NCBI GenBank assembly: GCA_036342255.1
Contig: JAZAUS010000008.1
Span: 25,011-89,010 of the forward strand
Source of the DNA: RUG11198 sp036342255
Lineage (GTDB): Bacteria > Bacillota_I > Bacilli_A > RF39 > UBA660
Direction of reading: 5' to 3'
Length of the DNA: 64,000 nt
Positions 42,911 to 52,641 of the stretch are shown here, in pieces; within the stretch, counting starts at the first letter, position 1, and every line of letters begins with the position of its first letter. The notes under the pieces are model-generated. The model saw nothing but the letters and a program-made list of their open reading frames with translations, searched no databases and was not told the DNA's origin. A program made the translations under genes and the position numbers.

Positions 42911-42995
42911 ATTCTCACCATAATAATTATATAACACTTATTTTGAAAATAAAACCTAATTATACAGTAAGTTTACAATTATTTTTGAATAATTA

Positions 42996-43022
42996 AAAAT
43001 CTTATCTTTAAGATAAGATTTT
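42996..43022 (-). terminator. Palindromic terminator
   Basis: AAAATCTTAT/ATAAGATTTT with a short CTTTAAG centre. It ends transcripts arriving from the 43.2-43.8 kb gene and pseudogene. Confidence 0.6.
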
Positions 43023-43037
43023 ATATACTTAATAATT

Positions 43038-43232
43038 CTATTCTCCTTTAATACTTTTTAGATAATTAAGAAATTTGTTTTCAAAATAGAAGTCCTTTAT
43101 ATTTAGATTATATTTCTTTAACCATATAAATATCATTCATTTGGAATTCTTCTTTAATATTAAAATTTAATTTTTTAGTATTTCTTTTTTACTATCAAGG
43201 CATCTGACACATATTTCTAATTCTTGCTTCAT
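43038..43232 (-). pseudogene. Decayed gene remnant, CYTH-like
   Basis: The 335-bp gap between 42910 and 43246 holds a broken reading frame. From ATG 43232 it reads MKQELEICVRCLDSKKEILK and then stops; one frame over it continues KLNFNIKEEFQMNDIYMV, and a third frame reads KKYNLNIKDFYFENKFLNYL and ends at TAG 43038. The joined text looks like the start of a CYTH/class IV cyclase-type domain (E-x-E-x-R-V-x-x-x-D...). Two frameshifts in <200 bp mean it is not functional. Confidence 0.5.
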
Positions 43233-43245
43233 ATATCATTTTCTT

Positions 43246-43773
43246 TTATTTAGAAAGTATTTTTATTACTACTAGTATACATACAATTATAGTTATTATG
43301 CCTAAGATTAATAATATTATATTATCATAATTACCTTTGTTTATGGGTTTACTTTTTTTTATTTTTACTAGTGGTGTGTTAGGATTTGGAACATCTAGTT
43401 TATAATGTAGCATACACTCTCTTAAAAGTGTTTTATTATAAGTAGTTATATAACATTTTTTTTGGTTAAATTTGTTAATGCCATTTAATTCTAAGTTAGT
43501 TAATTCTAGTCCTTGTTTTTTAAGATTTTCTAAACTAGTTTTATTTAAAAAAGTTGTGATAATATTTTCTAAAGCTCCTTTTTCATCATCTTTTATATTA
43601 CTATCTAGAGTGTATCCTTGGCTATTTGTTACTAATCTTGATACAAATATATTGTCTTCATTAGGATCTCTTTCAATAGAATATAGGCAATAATCTATAT
43701 TACCATATTTAAAAGTACATATTATTAAAGCCATCATTTTTATGTTATTGGTCTCATTTATTAATTCATACAT
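43246..43773 (-). CDS. C-terminally anchored protein, unknown
   Basis: 175 aa. Soluble N-terminal ~140 residues (MALIICTFKYGNIDYCLYSI, FVSRLVTNSQGYTLD), beta-rich and reminiscent of small DUF1292-type domains, then a single TM helix at the C-terminus (IILLILGIITIIVCILVVIKIL). Tail-anchored topology with the domain in the cytosol. GAGGTGT before ATG 43773. No known role. Confidence 0.6.
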   Translation of the reverse strand: MYELINETNNIKMMALIICTFKYGNIDYCLYSIERDPNEDNIFVSRLVTNSQGYTLDSNIKDDEKGALENIITTFLNKTSLENLKKQGLELTNLELNGINKFNQKKCYITTYNKTLLRECMLHYKLDVPNPNTPLVKIKKSKPINKGNYDNIILLILGIITIIVCILVVIKILSK

Positions 43774-43817
43774 ACTTACACCTCTATTATAATATTAACA
43801 AAAAAAAAGAAAAATGC

Positions 43818-45377
43818 CTAGTTTATTTGACTATTTTTCTTTAAATTTTCTAATTTTAACATTTTTTCTTGATTTTGTTGACGTCCTTTTGATAAATTTG
43901 TTTTTATGGTTTCGATTTTATATTGGTTATTAATAACTAATTCTTCTATTTTATTTAGTTTGGTTAAGGTATCTGAATAACCTGGTATTTGGCTGTTGTA
44001 TTGGGCTAGAAATTCTGATTTAATATTATTTATAGTTGATAATGTATCAGATACTAGTTTTGAAGTATAATCTATATCATTTATTTTATCTTTTAATTCT
44101 TCATCATAATTAATAGCACTATAGTGTATTTCTGTACTTCTTTCAGGAGTCATACTATTAAGCATGTTTCTAGCTAGTCTGTTGACAGCCATTGTACCTA
44201 TGAAAATTCTTGGTACAACAGGCATTCTTTTTGATAAAGTCATAGTTGCTATAAATTGTAAAGATCCATTTATTATATTATTTAATCCATTAAATCTAAA
44301 TCTAGTTATTTCTTCTCTGGTAATATCATTTATTTTTGACATTATTTCTTCTAAACGAGCATTCTGTTCATTTATTTCATTATCACATTTGTCCATTACA
44401 TTATCTAAAGTGCCAACACAATACTTTATACTTTTATATTTAGTATCTTTTTCTTCTAGTTCATTTTTTTTATCTTTATAGTTGTCTATTAGTTCATCAC
44501 TTATTGCTTTTATATTTGTCAATTTGTTGTATAGTTCTTGATATTCTTTAAGTAATTTATATTCTTTTATAAGATTTTTATTAAAACTATTGTTTTCAAC
44601 TAGATGTCTATATTCTATTATATCGTCTATAATTAATGTATCATTTAAATCTATAACATTTCCAAGGTCATAGCTGGTTCTATAGATATTATATTCAGCT
44701 ATGATTTCATTTATTTTTTGTATTGTTTCATTAATCTTTTCTTTTATATCTTTAATTTTTTCTAATTCTATTTCATATTCTGTTGATTCTTTTAAATTAT
44801 ATAATTCATTTTCTAATACTTCTAATTCGGCTAGTTTTTTAGAGAAATCATTTTTAATTTTGGCTATTATTCTTTCTTTTAGTTCTTCTAAATACTTATC
44901 ATCCTTTTTTTCTTCTTTTGAATCCTTTATAGGTGTTTCTTCTTTTTGAGTTTGATTATTATTATGATGATTTCTAAAGATGCCTTTATTTATATTTTTA
45001 ATATGATTAGGTATTATAGTTTTATCTTTTGTTTCTTTTATTGATTCTTGTTCTGAATCTTTATTATAATTATTATCTTCTTCTTTGTAATTATCTTTTT
45101 GTTTTTGTTCTTTTGTTTCTTCCTTTAATTGGTCTTTCTTTATGAAGATTCCTTTTTTGTGATTTGTTCTTCTAACTATTACTAATTTGGTATTTTGTTG
45201 TTCTTTTTCTATATAGTCTTTTATTTCTTTTACTTTTTCTTCGACAAATTCTTTTTGTTCATCTTGTTGTCTTTGTTGTTTTAAAGCTTTTTCTCTTCTT
45301 ATTTGGTTAATACGTTGTCGGAATTTGCCTAAAAGGCCTGTTGTTCCTGATGATGTATCTTGATTGTCGTTATTCAT
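43818..45377 (-). CDS. Large coiled-coil protein, unknown
   Basis: 519 aa. The N-terminal ~180 residues are low-complexity, charged and Gln/Asn-rich (KQQRQQDEQKEFVEEKVKE). About 180-350 and 430-519 are long coiled coils flanking a more hydrophobic hinge (GSLQFIATMTLSKRMPVVPR and IFIGTMAVNRLARNML, about 375-410), which could be a membrane-associated segment. No family recognised. AAAGGAGG before ATG 45377; 11 bp downstream of the DUF2779 gene stop, so an operon of several genes (murI to here). Confidence 0.6.
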   Translation of the reverse strand: MNNDNQDTSSGTTGLLGKFRQRINQIRREKALKQQRQQDEQKEFVEEKVKEIKDYIEKEQQNTKLVIVRRTNHKKGIFIKKDQLKEETKEQKQKDNYKEEDNNYNKDSEQESIKETKDKTIIPNHIKNINKGIFRNHHNNNQTQKEETPIKDSKEEKKDDKYLEELKERIIAKIKNDFSKKLAELEVLENELYNLKESTEYEIELEKIKDIKEKINETIQKINEIIAEYNIYRTSYDLGNVIDLNDTLIIDDIIEYRHLVENNSFNKNLIKEYKLLKEYQELYNKLTNIKAISDELIDNYKDKKNELEEKDTKYKSIKYCVGTLDNVMDKCDNEINEQNARLEEIMSKINDITREEITRFRFNGLNNIINGSLQFIATMTLSKRMPVVPRIFIGTMAVNRLARNMLNSMTPERSTEIHYSAINYDEELKDKINDIDYTSKLVSDTLSTINNIKSEFLAQYNSQIPGYSDTLTKLNKIEELVINNQYKIETIKTNLSKGRQQNQEKMLKLENLKKNSQIN

Positions 45378-45388
45378 AATTACCTCCT

Positions 45389-46852
45389 TTATAATTCTTT
45401 TAATTTTTTGTAGATTTTTACCATGGCATAGGTATCTAGTTCACAATATTTTAATAAATTATTTCTTACTTCTTCTTGTTCTTTTTTTGATAAATTATTT
45501 AGATTGGCATATGTTGACATGGCTTCTTGTCCGTTGTGAACTTGATCTAAGTTATGGTAGTCTAAGCTGGGATCATTGGGAAATAGAGCTGGTAAGACAT
45601 ATTTAATAGAATATGATCCATCCATTTCTTTGGTATAATAATCTCTATCTTTAAATGGGATCATTAAATCCTTTATATTATAATATATATTCATTAGATG
45701 CTCTGTTAAGTCTGGATAGAGATTAGCTAGATTTTTGATAACCATTTTTTCAAACATCATATTATAGGCTAGAACGCAGGTATCTTTAGGGATATCCTTT
45801 ATTAGGCTTTCAGCTAGTGTTCTTCTTGGATCAATACCTGAAGATGCTAAAAATTCTTTATGCATTAGTTTACTATTTTCTTTTTCTAGATAATGAAGTG
45901 AGTATTGAAATGGTATTTGCATATATGGTTTTATACCATCATATTGAGGAATAGATTGTTGATAGGTTTCAAAATCTAAAAAATATAAGGGGTATGATAA
46001 AGTAGATAAAAAATCTTTTATTTTATTTTTATTGATAAATGGGGCTTTATCATATAGTGAGTATTCTATTTGCTCTTTATACTTCCAATTGATATCTTCA
46101 TCTAATAAATCTTTATAATCATATAAGCCCTTATGATATAAATCAAACTTGGTACTGCTACGCATTCCTTTTATATTAAAAATATTATTAGCTGGTAGCT
46201 GTTTGGTACAGTATTTAAAGAAGGGGCAATTATATGGTGTTACACAGTGAATACCAATATCATCTTTTGGTTCTTCTTTTGTTTTCATATAATCATTAAT
46301 ATAATTAATTTTTTCTTCTACTTCTTTTTGTTTTGATAGAGATATATCTGTAACATCTTTAATTATAAACAATTTGTTTAAGTCTAAATCTCCATCTCTT
46401 TCATAATCGCTATTAATATAAACTATACATGTTTTGGTTATATTATGACCTAATTTTTTTAGGACATATGTTTGATATGAGATATCATCTAGGTAGATAT
46501 CTTTTACTTCTGTAGAACTTTTTACTTCATATATTTCATAATTATTATTATTCTTTTTTAATATATCGATACTGCAGAAGTTATTGTTATAGGAAAAAGA
46601 AGCTTCTGTTATGATGATATTATCTTTTTCTAGAGCTTTGTTAGTTTCATTTATCATTTTTTGTAAATCAGTACTGAATTCTATATCTATATGAGGTCCG
46701 AATAGATCTTTGGCTATTATGCCTACTTCAGTTCCGTTATCTAGTACTGATTGATTAGATATATCTTCTTTTTCTTGTGGTTTGTTTTTATCTAACCATA
46801 GTATTTTTGGACATTGAATAGCATTACAATATTTAGATTTAGATAAATACAT
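45389..46852 (-). CDS. DUF2779 protein: Cas4-like nuclease plus DEDD-type exonuclease fold
   Basis: 487 aa. The N-terminal MYLSKSKYCNAIQCPKILWL with paired Cys starts a Cas4/PD-(D/E)XK-like domain (ITEASFSYNNNFCSIDILKK ... YEIYEVKSS gives D...E-x-K). PYNCPFFKYC supplies further Cys, as in Fe-S Cas4 proteins. The C-terminal DUF2779 part begins YFLDFETYQQSIPQYDG, an RNase H-like DEDD motif, with YNMMFEKMVIK and YCELDTYAM giving later acidic ligands. A dual nuclease of unknown pathway found in many small-genome bacteria. 14 bp downstream of the preceding gene. Confidence 0.85.
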   Translation of the reverse strand: MYLSKSKYCNAIQCPKILWLDKNKPQEKEDISNQSVLDNGTEVGIIAKDLFGPHIDIEFSTDLQKMINETNKALEKDNIIITEASFSYNNNFCSIDILKKNNNNYEIYEVKSSTEVKDIYLDDISYQTYVLKKLGHNITKTCIVYINSDYERDGDLDLNKLFIIKDVTDISLSKQKEVEEKINYINDYMKTKEEPKDDIGIHCVTPYNCPFFKYCTKQLPANNIFNIKGMRSSTKFDLYHKGLYDYKDLLDEDINWKYKEQIEYSLYDKAPFINKNKIKDFLSTLSYPLYFLDFETYQQSIPQYDGIKPYMQIPFQYSLHYLEKENSKLMHKEFLASSGIDPRRTLAESLIKDIPKDTCVLAYNMMFEKMVIKNLANLYPDLTEHLMNIYYNIKDLMIPFKDRDYYTKEMDGSYSIKYVLPALFPNDPSLDYHNLDQVHNGQEAMSTYANLNNLSKKEQEEVRNNLLKYCELDTYAMVKIYKKLKEL

Positions 46853-46866
46853 TATTACACTTCCTT

Positions 46867-47892
46867 CTATTCTTTATTATTTGGTTTGAAATTTAATATT
46901 TTTGTTTTATATTTTGAATCTTTTTTCTTTTTATCTTCTTTGCACATAAAGATATCTTCAGCGATATCTAGTGCTTCTTTTAGTATTTTATAATCTTCAA
47001 TATTTATCTTTTTATTAGATAATAGACTGTTATCATTGTTATAATCATTTGATAATCTAATTGGTAATAATAAGCTTTTTTTATCTATATAGTCATATAC
47101 TTCTTCAATACTTATTGGGGAGTTGTTATTAGATAATAGTGCTTGTATTGAATTCTCTAGTTCTTCTATTTTATTACCATAATTCTTTTTTATATATTTA
47201 TTCCAGTTTTTAGCTATTGTTTTTATATGTTTGTGGATATCCTTTATTAATTCTTTATTGTTTTGTAAATAGTAAGCTAAATAGCCATCAAATACGGCTG
47301 TGAATTCAATTATGAAACTATCTATGCCATGGGTTACGAAATCGAATCTATCTTTATAAGTCATATGAATAATTTCTTCTAAGTCGTATTTGGCTATATT
47401 ATAAAATATATCTTCTACAAATTTGGTAGCAATATAATTAGTTATTATTTTACTTTGCTCATTTTCTAAGACAAAAATAAAACCTAATCCATTATCTTCA
47501 GAAATGTTTTCTTCCATTTTTTTTATTATTGATTTAATCTTTGATATATATATTATTTCTTTTTTAGCTTGATATGTAAGAGAATTCTTATCAGTAGGAT
47601 TTTTTATCAAATCACTCATAATAAAAACTAATTCTTGATATGTATAATCATTTATTGATGTATTATTTAAGTAATATTGGGCTACTTCATTAATAAATGT
47701 CTTATTATCTTTAAACTTATCAATTATATATGTTATAAATTGATAATTATTTTTTACTTCTATTGGGCAATAATAATATAATTCATAATTGTTACTTATA
47801 TCAATAGCATCTATATAGAAATTATAATCTTTTATATTTGGGGCTTTTTTGGTGTTTATAAAATTCCAGAGTATTTGTTTGTTATATTTCAT
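46867..47892 (-). CDS. Unknown protein between murI and the DUF2779 nuclease
   Basis: 341 aa, all-helical and acidic, no TM helix or signal. Features: KNNYQFITYIIDKFKDNKTF, GLGFIFVLENEQSKIITNYI, FVTHGIDSFIIEFTAVFDGY and a Lys-rich end (KKKKDSKYKTKILNFKPNNKE). No family recognised. AGGAGA before ATG 47892. The 16-bp gap to murI and 14-bp gap to DUF2779 indicate one transcript. Confidence 0.6.
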   Translation of the reverse strand: MKYNKQILWNFINTKKAPNIKDYNFYIDAIDISNNYELYYYCPIEVKNNYQFITYIIDKFKDNKTFINEVAQYYLNNTSINDYTYQELVFIMSDLIKNPTDKNSLTYQAKKEIIYISKIKSIIKKMEENISEDNGLGFIFVLENEQSKIITNYIATKFVEDIFYNIAKYDLEEIIHMTYKDRFDFVTHGIDSFIIEFTAVFDGYLAYYLQNNKELIKDIHKHIKTIAKNWNKYIKKNYGNKIEELENSIQALLSNNNSPISIEEVYDYIDKKSLLLPIRLSNDYNNDNSLLSNKKINIEDYKILKEALDIAEDIFMCKEDKKKKDSKYKTKILNFKPNNKE

Positions 47893-47908
47893 ATTAATCT
47901 CCTAATTA

Positions 47909-48679
47909 TTATATTTCTATTAAATTAATTTTTATTTTTTTATTTAATATTTTTTCGGCTAGTTTAATAAAATTTCCTTCTTTATCTGTTAAGAAAAATA
48001 TATCTTCTTGTTCTTGTTTGGAACTGTTAGTTGGTAATATATCTTTTAAATATGATGCGATTATAGTACCGGTATTAATAATAGTAGTATTGGGAAGTTC
48101 TTCTTTAATTAATCTTTCAAACATAGGATAATGAGTACAGCCTAATATTAGGGCATCTATCTTATTGAAAGATTTTAAATATTTTTTAATAGTTAGTTTG
48201 GCGATGATATTATTTGTCCAGCCTTCTTCAGCTAAGGGTGCTAATAGTGGACAGGCTTTGTTTTGAACGTTAATATCATCAATAATATGTTTTAATTTTA
48301 ATTCCCAGGCATTACTATTAATAGTTCCTCTGGTAGCTATAACACCTATGTTTTTATAATTATTGTCCTTTATATATGCTACTGTGGGATCAATAATTCC
48401 AATAATAGGAATATCATATAAATCTTTTAAGGTATCAAGTGCTAAACTAGTAGCAGTGCCACAAGCTATTATTATTAGTTTTACATTTTGACTAATTAAA
48501 AATTCTATACAATTTTTAGATATTTCAATAATACTATCTTTTGTTTTTGTACCATAAGGAAATCTTTTAGTATCACCTAAATATATTATTTTTTCATTAG
48601 GAAATGTATGTTTTATTTCTTTATAGACTGTTAAGCCACCTACTCCGGAATCAAACATACCTATTGGTCTTTTTTTCAT
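47909..48679 (-). CDS. murI: Glutamate racemase
   Basis: 256 aa. Converts L- to D-glutamate for peptidoglycan. IGMFDSGVGGLTVYKEI (Asp10 and substrate loop), the two catalytic Cys in IACGTATS (Cys73) and LGCTHYPMF (Cys181), and the ENWNN-type EEGWTNN are all present. It proves a D-Glu-containing wall. GGAGGA before ATG 48679; first of a four-gene minus-strand run. Confidence 0.97.
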   Translation of the reverse strand: MKKRPIGMFDSGVGGLTVYKEIKHTFPNEKIIYLGDTKRFPYGTKTKDSIIEISKNCIEFLISQNVKLIIIACGTATSLALDTLKDLYDIPIIGIIDPTVAYIKDNNYKNIGVIATRGTINSNAWELKLKHIIDDINVQNKACPLLAPLAEEGWTNNIIAKLTIKKYLKSFNKIDALILGCTHYPMFERLIKEELPNTTIINTGTIIASYLKDILPTNSSKQEQEDIFFLTDKEGNFIKLAEKILNKKIKINLIEI

Positions 48680-48728
48680 GTTCTTCCTCCAAATTCATTA
48701 TAACATATTTATTAATAACTAATTAAAA

Positions 48729-48772
48729 AAATCTAAAACAAAATACTTATTATTCTACTTTGTTTTAGATTT
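48729..48772 (-). terminator. Terminator of the 192-aa gene
   Basis: 14-bp stem AAATCTAAAACAAA/TTTGTTTTAGATTT with a 16-nt loop and T7 on the minus strand. Confidence 0.75.
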
Positions 48773-49333
48773 TTTTTCAAATAGTGCATTATATATTTTA
48801 TTATTTTCTAAATATAATAAATTACAAATATTCTTTTCATGATTAGAATATTTTTCAATTGTTATTTCTTCAAATTTTTCTAGATAGTTTTCTATTTCTT
48901 TTAGTGATTCTTCTTGCTCTTTGGTAATGGTTGGATAATTTACAAATAATCTTCCGTTTTTTCCATGTAATAGATAATACATACTTCCATAAGTTGTTAG
49001 ATTAGAAAATATTATATAGCCATCATTTAATAATTGGTGAATTACATTAGTTGTTACGATTAAGTTTTCATCTGAGGAGAAGTTTTTTAAATATTTTTTA
49101 TAGTTAGGATTATCTTTAAAAAATCTGTTTAGTAGTACTTGGATATAGTCTTTATGATGGTTGCATTTATCGTTATCATTATAATAGTCTAATTTAAAGT
49201 CTTTTTTCATTAGGTATTCATCATATTTTTTACTAGCTAAATAGATATCTCCTTTAGGACTTATTATAATAAATTTTATATCTTCTTCATCTTTTATAAA
49301 TTTTTTTCCTGTCATAAAATCAATTGTTTGCAT
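48755..49333 (-). CDS. Unknown soluble protein
   Basis: 192 aa. MQTIDFMTGKKFIKDEEDIK, then FIIISPKGDIYLASKKYDEYL, a Cys/His cluster DKCNHHKDY, and SNLTTYGSMYYLLHGKNG; mixed alpha/beta, no signal. No family recognised. GAGGTGA before ATG 49333; between the L,D-transpeptidase and murI, with its own terminator. Confidence 0.6.
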   Translation of the reverse strand: MQTIDFMTGKKFIKDEEDIKFIIISPKGDIYLASKKYDEYLMKKDFKLDYYNDNDKCNHHKDYIQVLLNRFFKDNPNYKKYLKNFSSDENLIVTTNVIHQLLNDGYIIFSNLTTYGSMYYLLHGKNGRLFVNYPTITKEQEESLKEIENYLEKFEEITIEKYSNHEKNICNLLYLENNKIYNALFEKKSKTK

Positions 49334-49392
49334 TTTATCACCTCTTTATGATGTATTATAGCATATTCTTTTTTTATTTGTAAATAATAGAG

Positions 49393-50904
49393 TTATCTGT
49401 TCCATGGATTATTTGGATCTGGATCAGTTGGATCCCAGCCTTTATTTGGGCTGTTGGATGGTATTTTGGGAGCTGATGGTTTAGATACTCCGGCTGGTAA
49501 GTTTCCATCATATATTTTTACAGTCATTCCGCTTGGACAGTTATCAAAAATCCATTTGACATCTCTTACTGTCATTCTTACACATCCTAGTGATGCTGGA
49601 GAACCTAATTTGTTATATTCTTCCCATTCTATATCTGCTGGATTTTTGCTAAAGTATGGTACGGAATGAAATAATATATCACTTACTATTCTAGTGGAGT
49701 ATTGTCCCCATACTCCACCATATAAGCCACCCCAGCGATATTTATCACTGGTATGAAATGTTCCTGTTGGGGTATCTTGTCCACTTCTACCAACTGAACA
49801 AGGCATTACTCTTACAATTTTGTTATAATTTCCCTGTTCATCTAGGCCATAGGCAATAACAGTATTTTGATTACGTATTACTTCTATATAGTATGGACCT
49901 GTACTTATAACTTTTTTATTTACTGTTATTTTTATTTTTTTAGAAGTGTTATTATTAGATTTATCAGTTGCATTAATAGTAATATCATAAGTACCTATTT
50001 TATTAATATCATATTTGCCATCTATTGAACATTCTACTTCATCATCAACTTCATCGATACATTTAATTTTATCTTTTATATTGATATTAGTACCTTCTGT
50101 GGTACTAATATCAGTAGCTTCTATAGTTGGTGGTGTTTTATCATTGATTAGTTTTGGTTCTGTATAATTAATTAATTTAATATCTTTAAATTTGTTCATG
50201 ATAGCATTATATTCTTCTAATTTTTTTCTTTTAGTAATTATTAAATAATTATCTTCTTCTTTAAAATAATCTTTATTTTTTTCAATATAGTCTACTGTTT
50301 CATTTAAAATATCTATATTTTTTATTAATCTATTTGATAGAGATTTATAATCTTTAATATTAATAGTAGATGATAATAAAGTTTTGTATTTCTTTTTATA
50401 TTCTTTATCTATCTTTTTATAATATTTGGATTTATTTTTTGAAATATATTCTAATTTTTTTATAGAATTTGTTATAGATTCTTTAGATTCTTTTAAATAT
50501 TCTTTTGTTTTAGAATAATCATTTTTCTCTTTAATTATATTTTTAGTAGTTAAGAGGTTTAATATTTTTTTATCTTTGGTTATATTAATAATATTATTGG
50601 TGTTTGTTAAATTATCTAATAAATATGATTCAATAGATTTTTCTAATACTTGTCTTTTTTTGGAAGTAATGTTTTTGTTTAATTCTTTTTTTAATGTTTT
50701 ATAATTAAAATCTTTTTTATCTATTTTGTTTGATACTTTAGTTACTTCTTTTTCTAGTATTTTTATATCATGCTGCTCTATTAGAGATGTTCTAAATACT
50801 AATAAGAAGGTAATTATTATAATAAATAATATTATACTAGTTATAATTAGTTTTTTATTAAGGGTTTTCTTCTTGCTTTTCTTTTTTTTACTTCTTTTTT
50901 TCAT
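49393..50904 (-). CDS. L,D-transpeptidase (YkuD) with Ig-like domain
   Basis: 503 aa. A basic cytosolic start (KKRSKKKKSKKK), TM anchor (LIITSIILFIIIITFLLVF), ~200 residues of coiled coil as a stalk, a bacterial Ig-like/DUF5011 domain (GTYDITINATDKSNNNTSKK near 300), then the YkuD domain: IRNQNTVIAYG, TPTGTFHTSD, catalytic His in LFHSVPYF and Cys in ASLGCVRM. A Pro-rich tail ends it. Makes 3-3 cross-links or attaches proteins to peptidoglycan. I placed the start at ATG 50904 with GAGGAA; GTG 50916 lacks a site. Confidence 0.93.
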   Translation of the reverse strand: MKKRSKKKKSKKKTLNKKLIITSIILFIIIITFLLVFRTSLIEQHDIKILEKEVTKVSNKIDKKDFNYKTLKKELNKNITSKKRQVLEKSIESYLLDNLTNTNNIINITKDKKILNLLTTKNIIKEKNDYSKTKEYLKESKESITNSIKKLEYISKNKSKYYKKIDKEYKKKYKTLLSSTINIKDYKSLSNRLIKNIDILNETVDYIEKNKDYFKEEDNYLIITKRKKLEEYNAIMNKFKDIKLINYTEPKLINDKTPPTIEATDISTTEGTNINIKDKIKCIDEVDDEVECSIDGKYDINKIGTYDITINATDKSNNNTSKKIKITVNKKVISTGPYYIEVIRNQNTVIAYGLDEQGNYNKIVRVMPCSVGRSGQDTPTGTFHTSDKYRWGGLYGGVWGQYSTRIVSDILFHSVPYFSKNPADIEWEEYNKLGSPASLGCVRMTVRDVKWIFDNCPSGMTVKIYDGNLPAGVSKPSAPKIPSNSPNKGWDPTDPDPNNPWNR

Positions 50905-51088
50905 AATATTCCTCACTTAAATTTGCTTTTATTATATATTATTTAAATATAATTAGCAAGAAGAAAACTAGAATAATTATTATTTAGGTTTATTCTTAGT
51001 TATTAAAAATCATATTACATATATTTATTATGCTTTTATATCTTTTAATTTTTTATAATTCATTGTATAATAGTTTTGGAGGATAGAT

Positions 51089-51688
51089 ATGAGTAGAAAA
51101 AGAAATAAAGAGAAATTGATTAGAATAATATTAAATCAGGGTAGTAAGGATGCTAAAGAGAATTATGATGAATTATTTGAATTATTAATAGATGAGCCAG
51201 TTGCTATAAATGTTGATAAAGATGTAGAAAGAACTCTTGGAGAAAAATTTGCTGACGATATAGCGGCTATTGCTGGTTCATGGGGATTTATATTTGGTTT
51301 TCTTGGCTTTTTGGCTATATGGATGATATTAAATCTTGTTATTGCTAATAGTCCTGATCCTTATCCATTTATTTTACTTAATTTGATATTATCTTGCCTT
51401 GCGGCTATACAGGCTCCTATTATTATGATGAGTCAAAATAGAGAGGCTAAAAGAGATAGATTAAAGAGTACTAATGATTTTAAAACTAATATAAAGAGTG
51501 AGCTTATATTAGAAAAGCTATATGATAAAATTGAAGATCTTATTAGAAATCAGGAAAAAATTTTAAAATATATTGATGCTAATGATTTGGAAGAAAAAAT
51601 AGAAAATGGAATTGATGAAGATTCTGAAGAAGATAAAATAAATAAAATAGAAGAAAAAATTATAGAAATGATTAAGAATAGTAAATAA
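51089..51688 (+). CDS. DUF1003 membrane protein
   Basis: 199 aa. GSWGFIFGFLGFLAIWMILN (TM1), DPYPFILLNLILSCLAAIQAP (TM2) and IIMMSQNREAKRDR give the DUF1003 signature; the N-terminus ADDIAAIAG precedes TM1 as usual, and the C-terminus is a Glu/Lys coiled coil longer than average. Two-TM cytosolic-tailed protein, function unknown. GGAGG before ATG 51089, with a plus-strand TATAAT about 20 bp up. Convergent with the AAA ATPase gene. Confidence 0.92.
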   Translation: MSRKRNKEKLIRIILNQGSKDAKENYDELFELLIDEPVAINVDKDVERTLGEKFADDIAAIAGSWGFIFGFLGFLAIWMILNLVIANSPDPYPFILLNLILSCLAAIQAPIIMMSQNREAKRDRLKSTNDFKTNIKSELILEKLYDKIEDLIRNQEKILKYIDANDLEEKIENGIDEDSEEDKINKIEEKIIEMIKNSK

Positions 51689-51721
51689 AAAAAGAGTTTA
51701 TGATTATATAAACTCTTTTTT
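51689..51721. terminator. Bidirectional terminator
   Basis: AAAGAGTTTAT/ATAAACTCTTT with a 6-nt loop and A/T tracts at both ends, between convergent DUF1003 and ATPase genes. Confidence 0.8.
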
Positions 51722-52570
51722 GTTGTCTTTGAAGAAATTATAATATGTTCTAACATTATCTAGTTCTGTCCATTTTTTAGTTGTAACTGGTATACTATCT
51801 AAATCATAGATTTTAGCATATGCTAAACTTAATAAAAATGGTGAATGAGTTGCTATAATAAATTGACAATTAAAGAATCTGGCTGATTCTTCTATGAATT
51901 GTTTTAATTTTAATTGGTTTTGGGCTGATAAACTGTTTTCTGGTTCGTCAATTATATATATGGCATTATCTTCTATTTGTCTTTGCCAAAAGTCTAAGGC
52001 TGTTTCACCATTAGATTCTTGAATGATATTATTATTTTTAAGTCTTGTTCTAACATACTTTGATACAGTCATACGATTAGTATCTACTTTATTTCTTAAT
52101 TCATCATACTTATCAAGAAGTGATGAATAATTACTAAAATCTTTTTCTTTATATTCATAATACTCTTTTACTAACTCATCTTTTCTTCGGTTTACATTTG
52201 AGTTCATTGCTCTTAGGTCTAATAAATAGTCAAAGACATCATCACTTGATATATATTTTATTTCTTTTAATTCTTCTTTTCTATGTAGTGTATAATTACA
52301 ACCTTTTACATATTCACTAAATAGTAAGTTACTTTTATTGATATTTCTTTTTGATGCTCTTATGGCATTTGCGATTATATTTAAAATTGTTGTTTTACCT
52401 GAACCATTTCCTCCATAGAAGATAGTTATAGTATCAAAATTTATTTCTTCTAATCCTTTTTCGGGAAATATTTTTAATGGGTAGAAGTTATTATGAATAT
52501 ACATTCTGTTGGCTATTATCTCATATTCTCTATTTTCATTTAATAAGGAAAAGTTTTTTAAATATATCAT
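51704..52570 (-). CDS. AAA/ABC-type ATPase (OLD-like, no nuclease domain)
   Basis: 288 aa. Walker A FYGGNGSGKTT (51-61), signature-like ANAIRA region, Walker B IYIIDEPENSLSAQNQLKL and switch His in IATHSPFLLSLA. This is the stand-alone SMC/OLD-type ATPase arrangement with a short helical insertion; no TOPRIM or HNH domain. Many such proteins are DNA-repair or defence ATPases, but their partner is often encoded beside them, and here the neighbours (DUF1003, nitroreductase) do not look related. Confidence 0.85.
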   Translation of the reverse strand: MIYLKNFSLLNENREYEIIANRMYIHNNFYPLKIFPEKGLEEINFDTITIFYGGNGSGKTTILNIIANAIRASKRNINKSNLLFSEYVKGCNYTLHRKEELKEIKYISSDDVFDYLLDLRAMNSNVNRRKDELVKEYYEYKEKDFSNYSSLLDKYDELRNKVDTNRMTVSKYVRTRLKNNNIIQESNGETALDFWQRQIEDNAIYIIDEPENSLSAQNQLKLKQFIEESARFFNCQFIIATHSPFLLSLAYAKIYDLDSIPVTTKKWTELDNVRTYYNFFKDNKKEFI

Positions 52571-52606
52571 TTTTTCACCACTCTTTTGATTTATTATTGT
52601 AACTAA

Positions 52607-52634
52607 AAATCACTTCTTTGTAAAGAAGTGATTT
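52607..52634 (-). terminator. Terminator of the nitroreductase gene
   Basis: Perfect 13-bp stem AAATCACTTCTTT/AAAGAAGTGATTT with a 2-nt centre; T-rich on the minus strand. Confidence 0.75.
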
Positions 52635-52641
52635 AATTATT

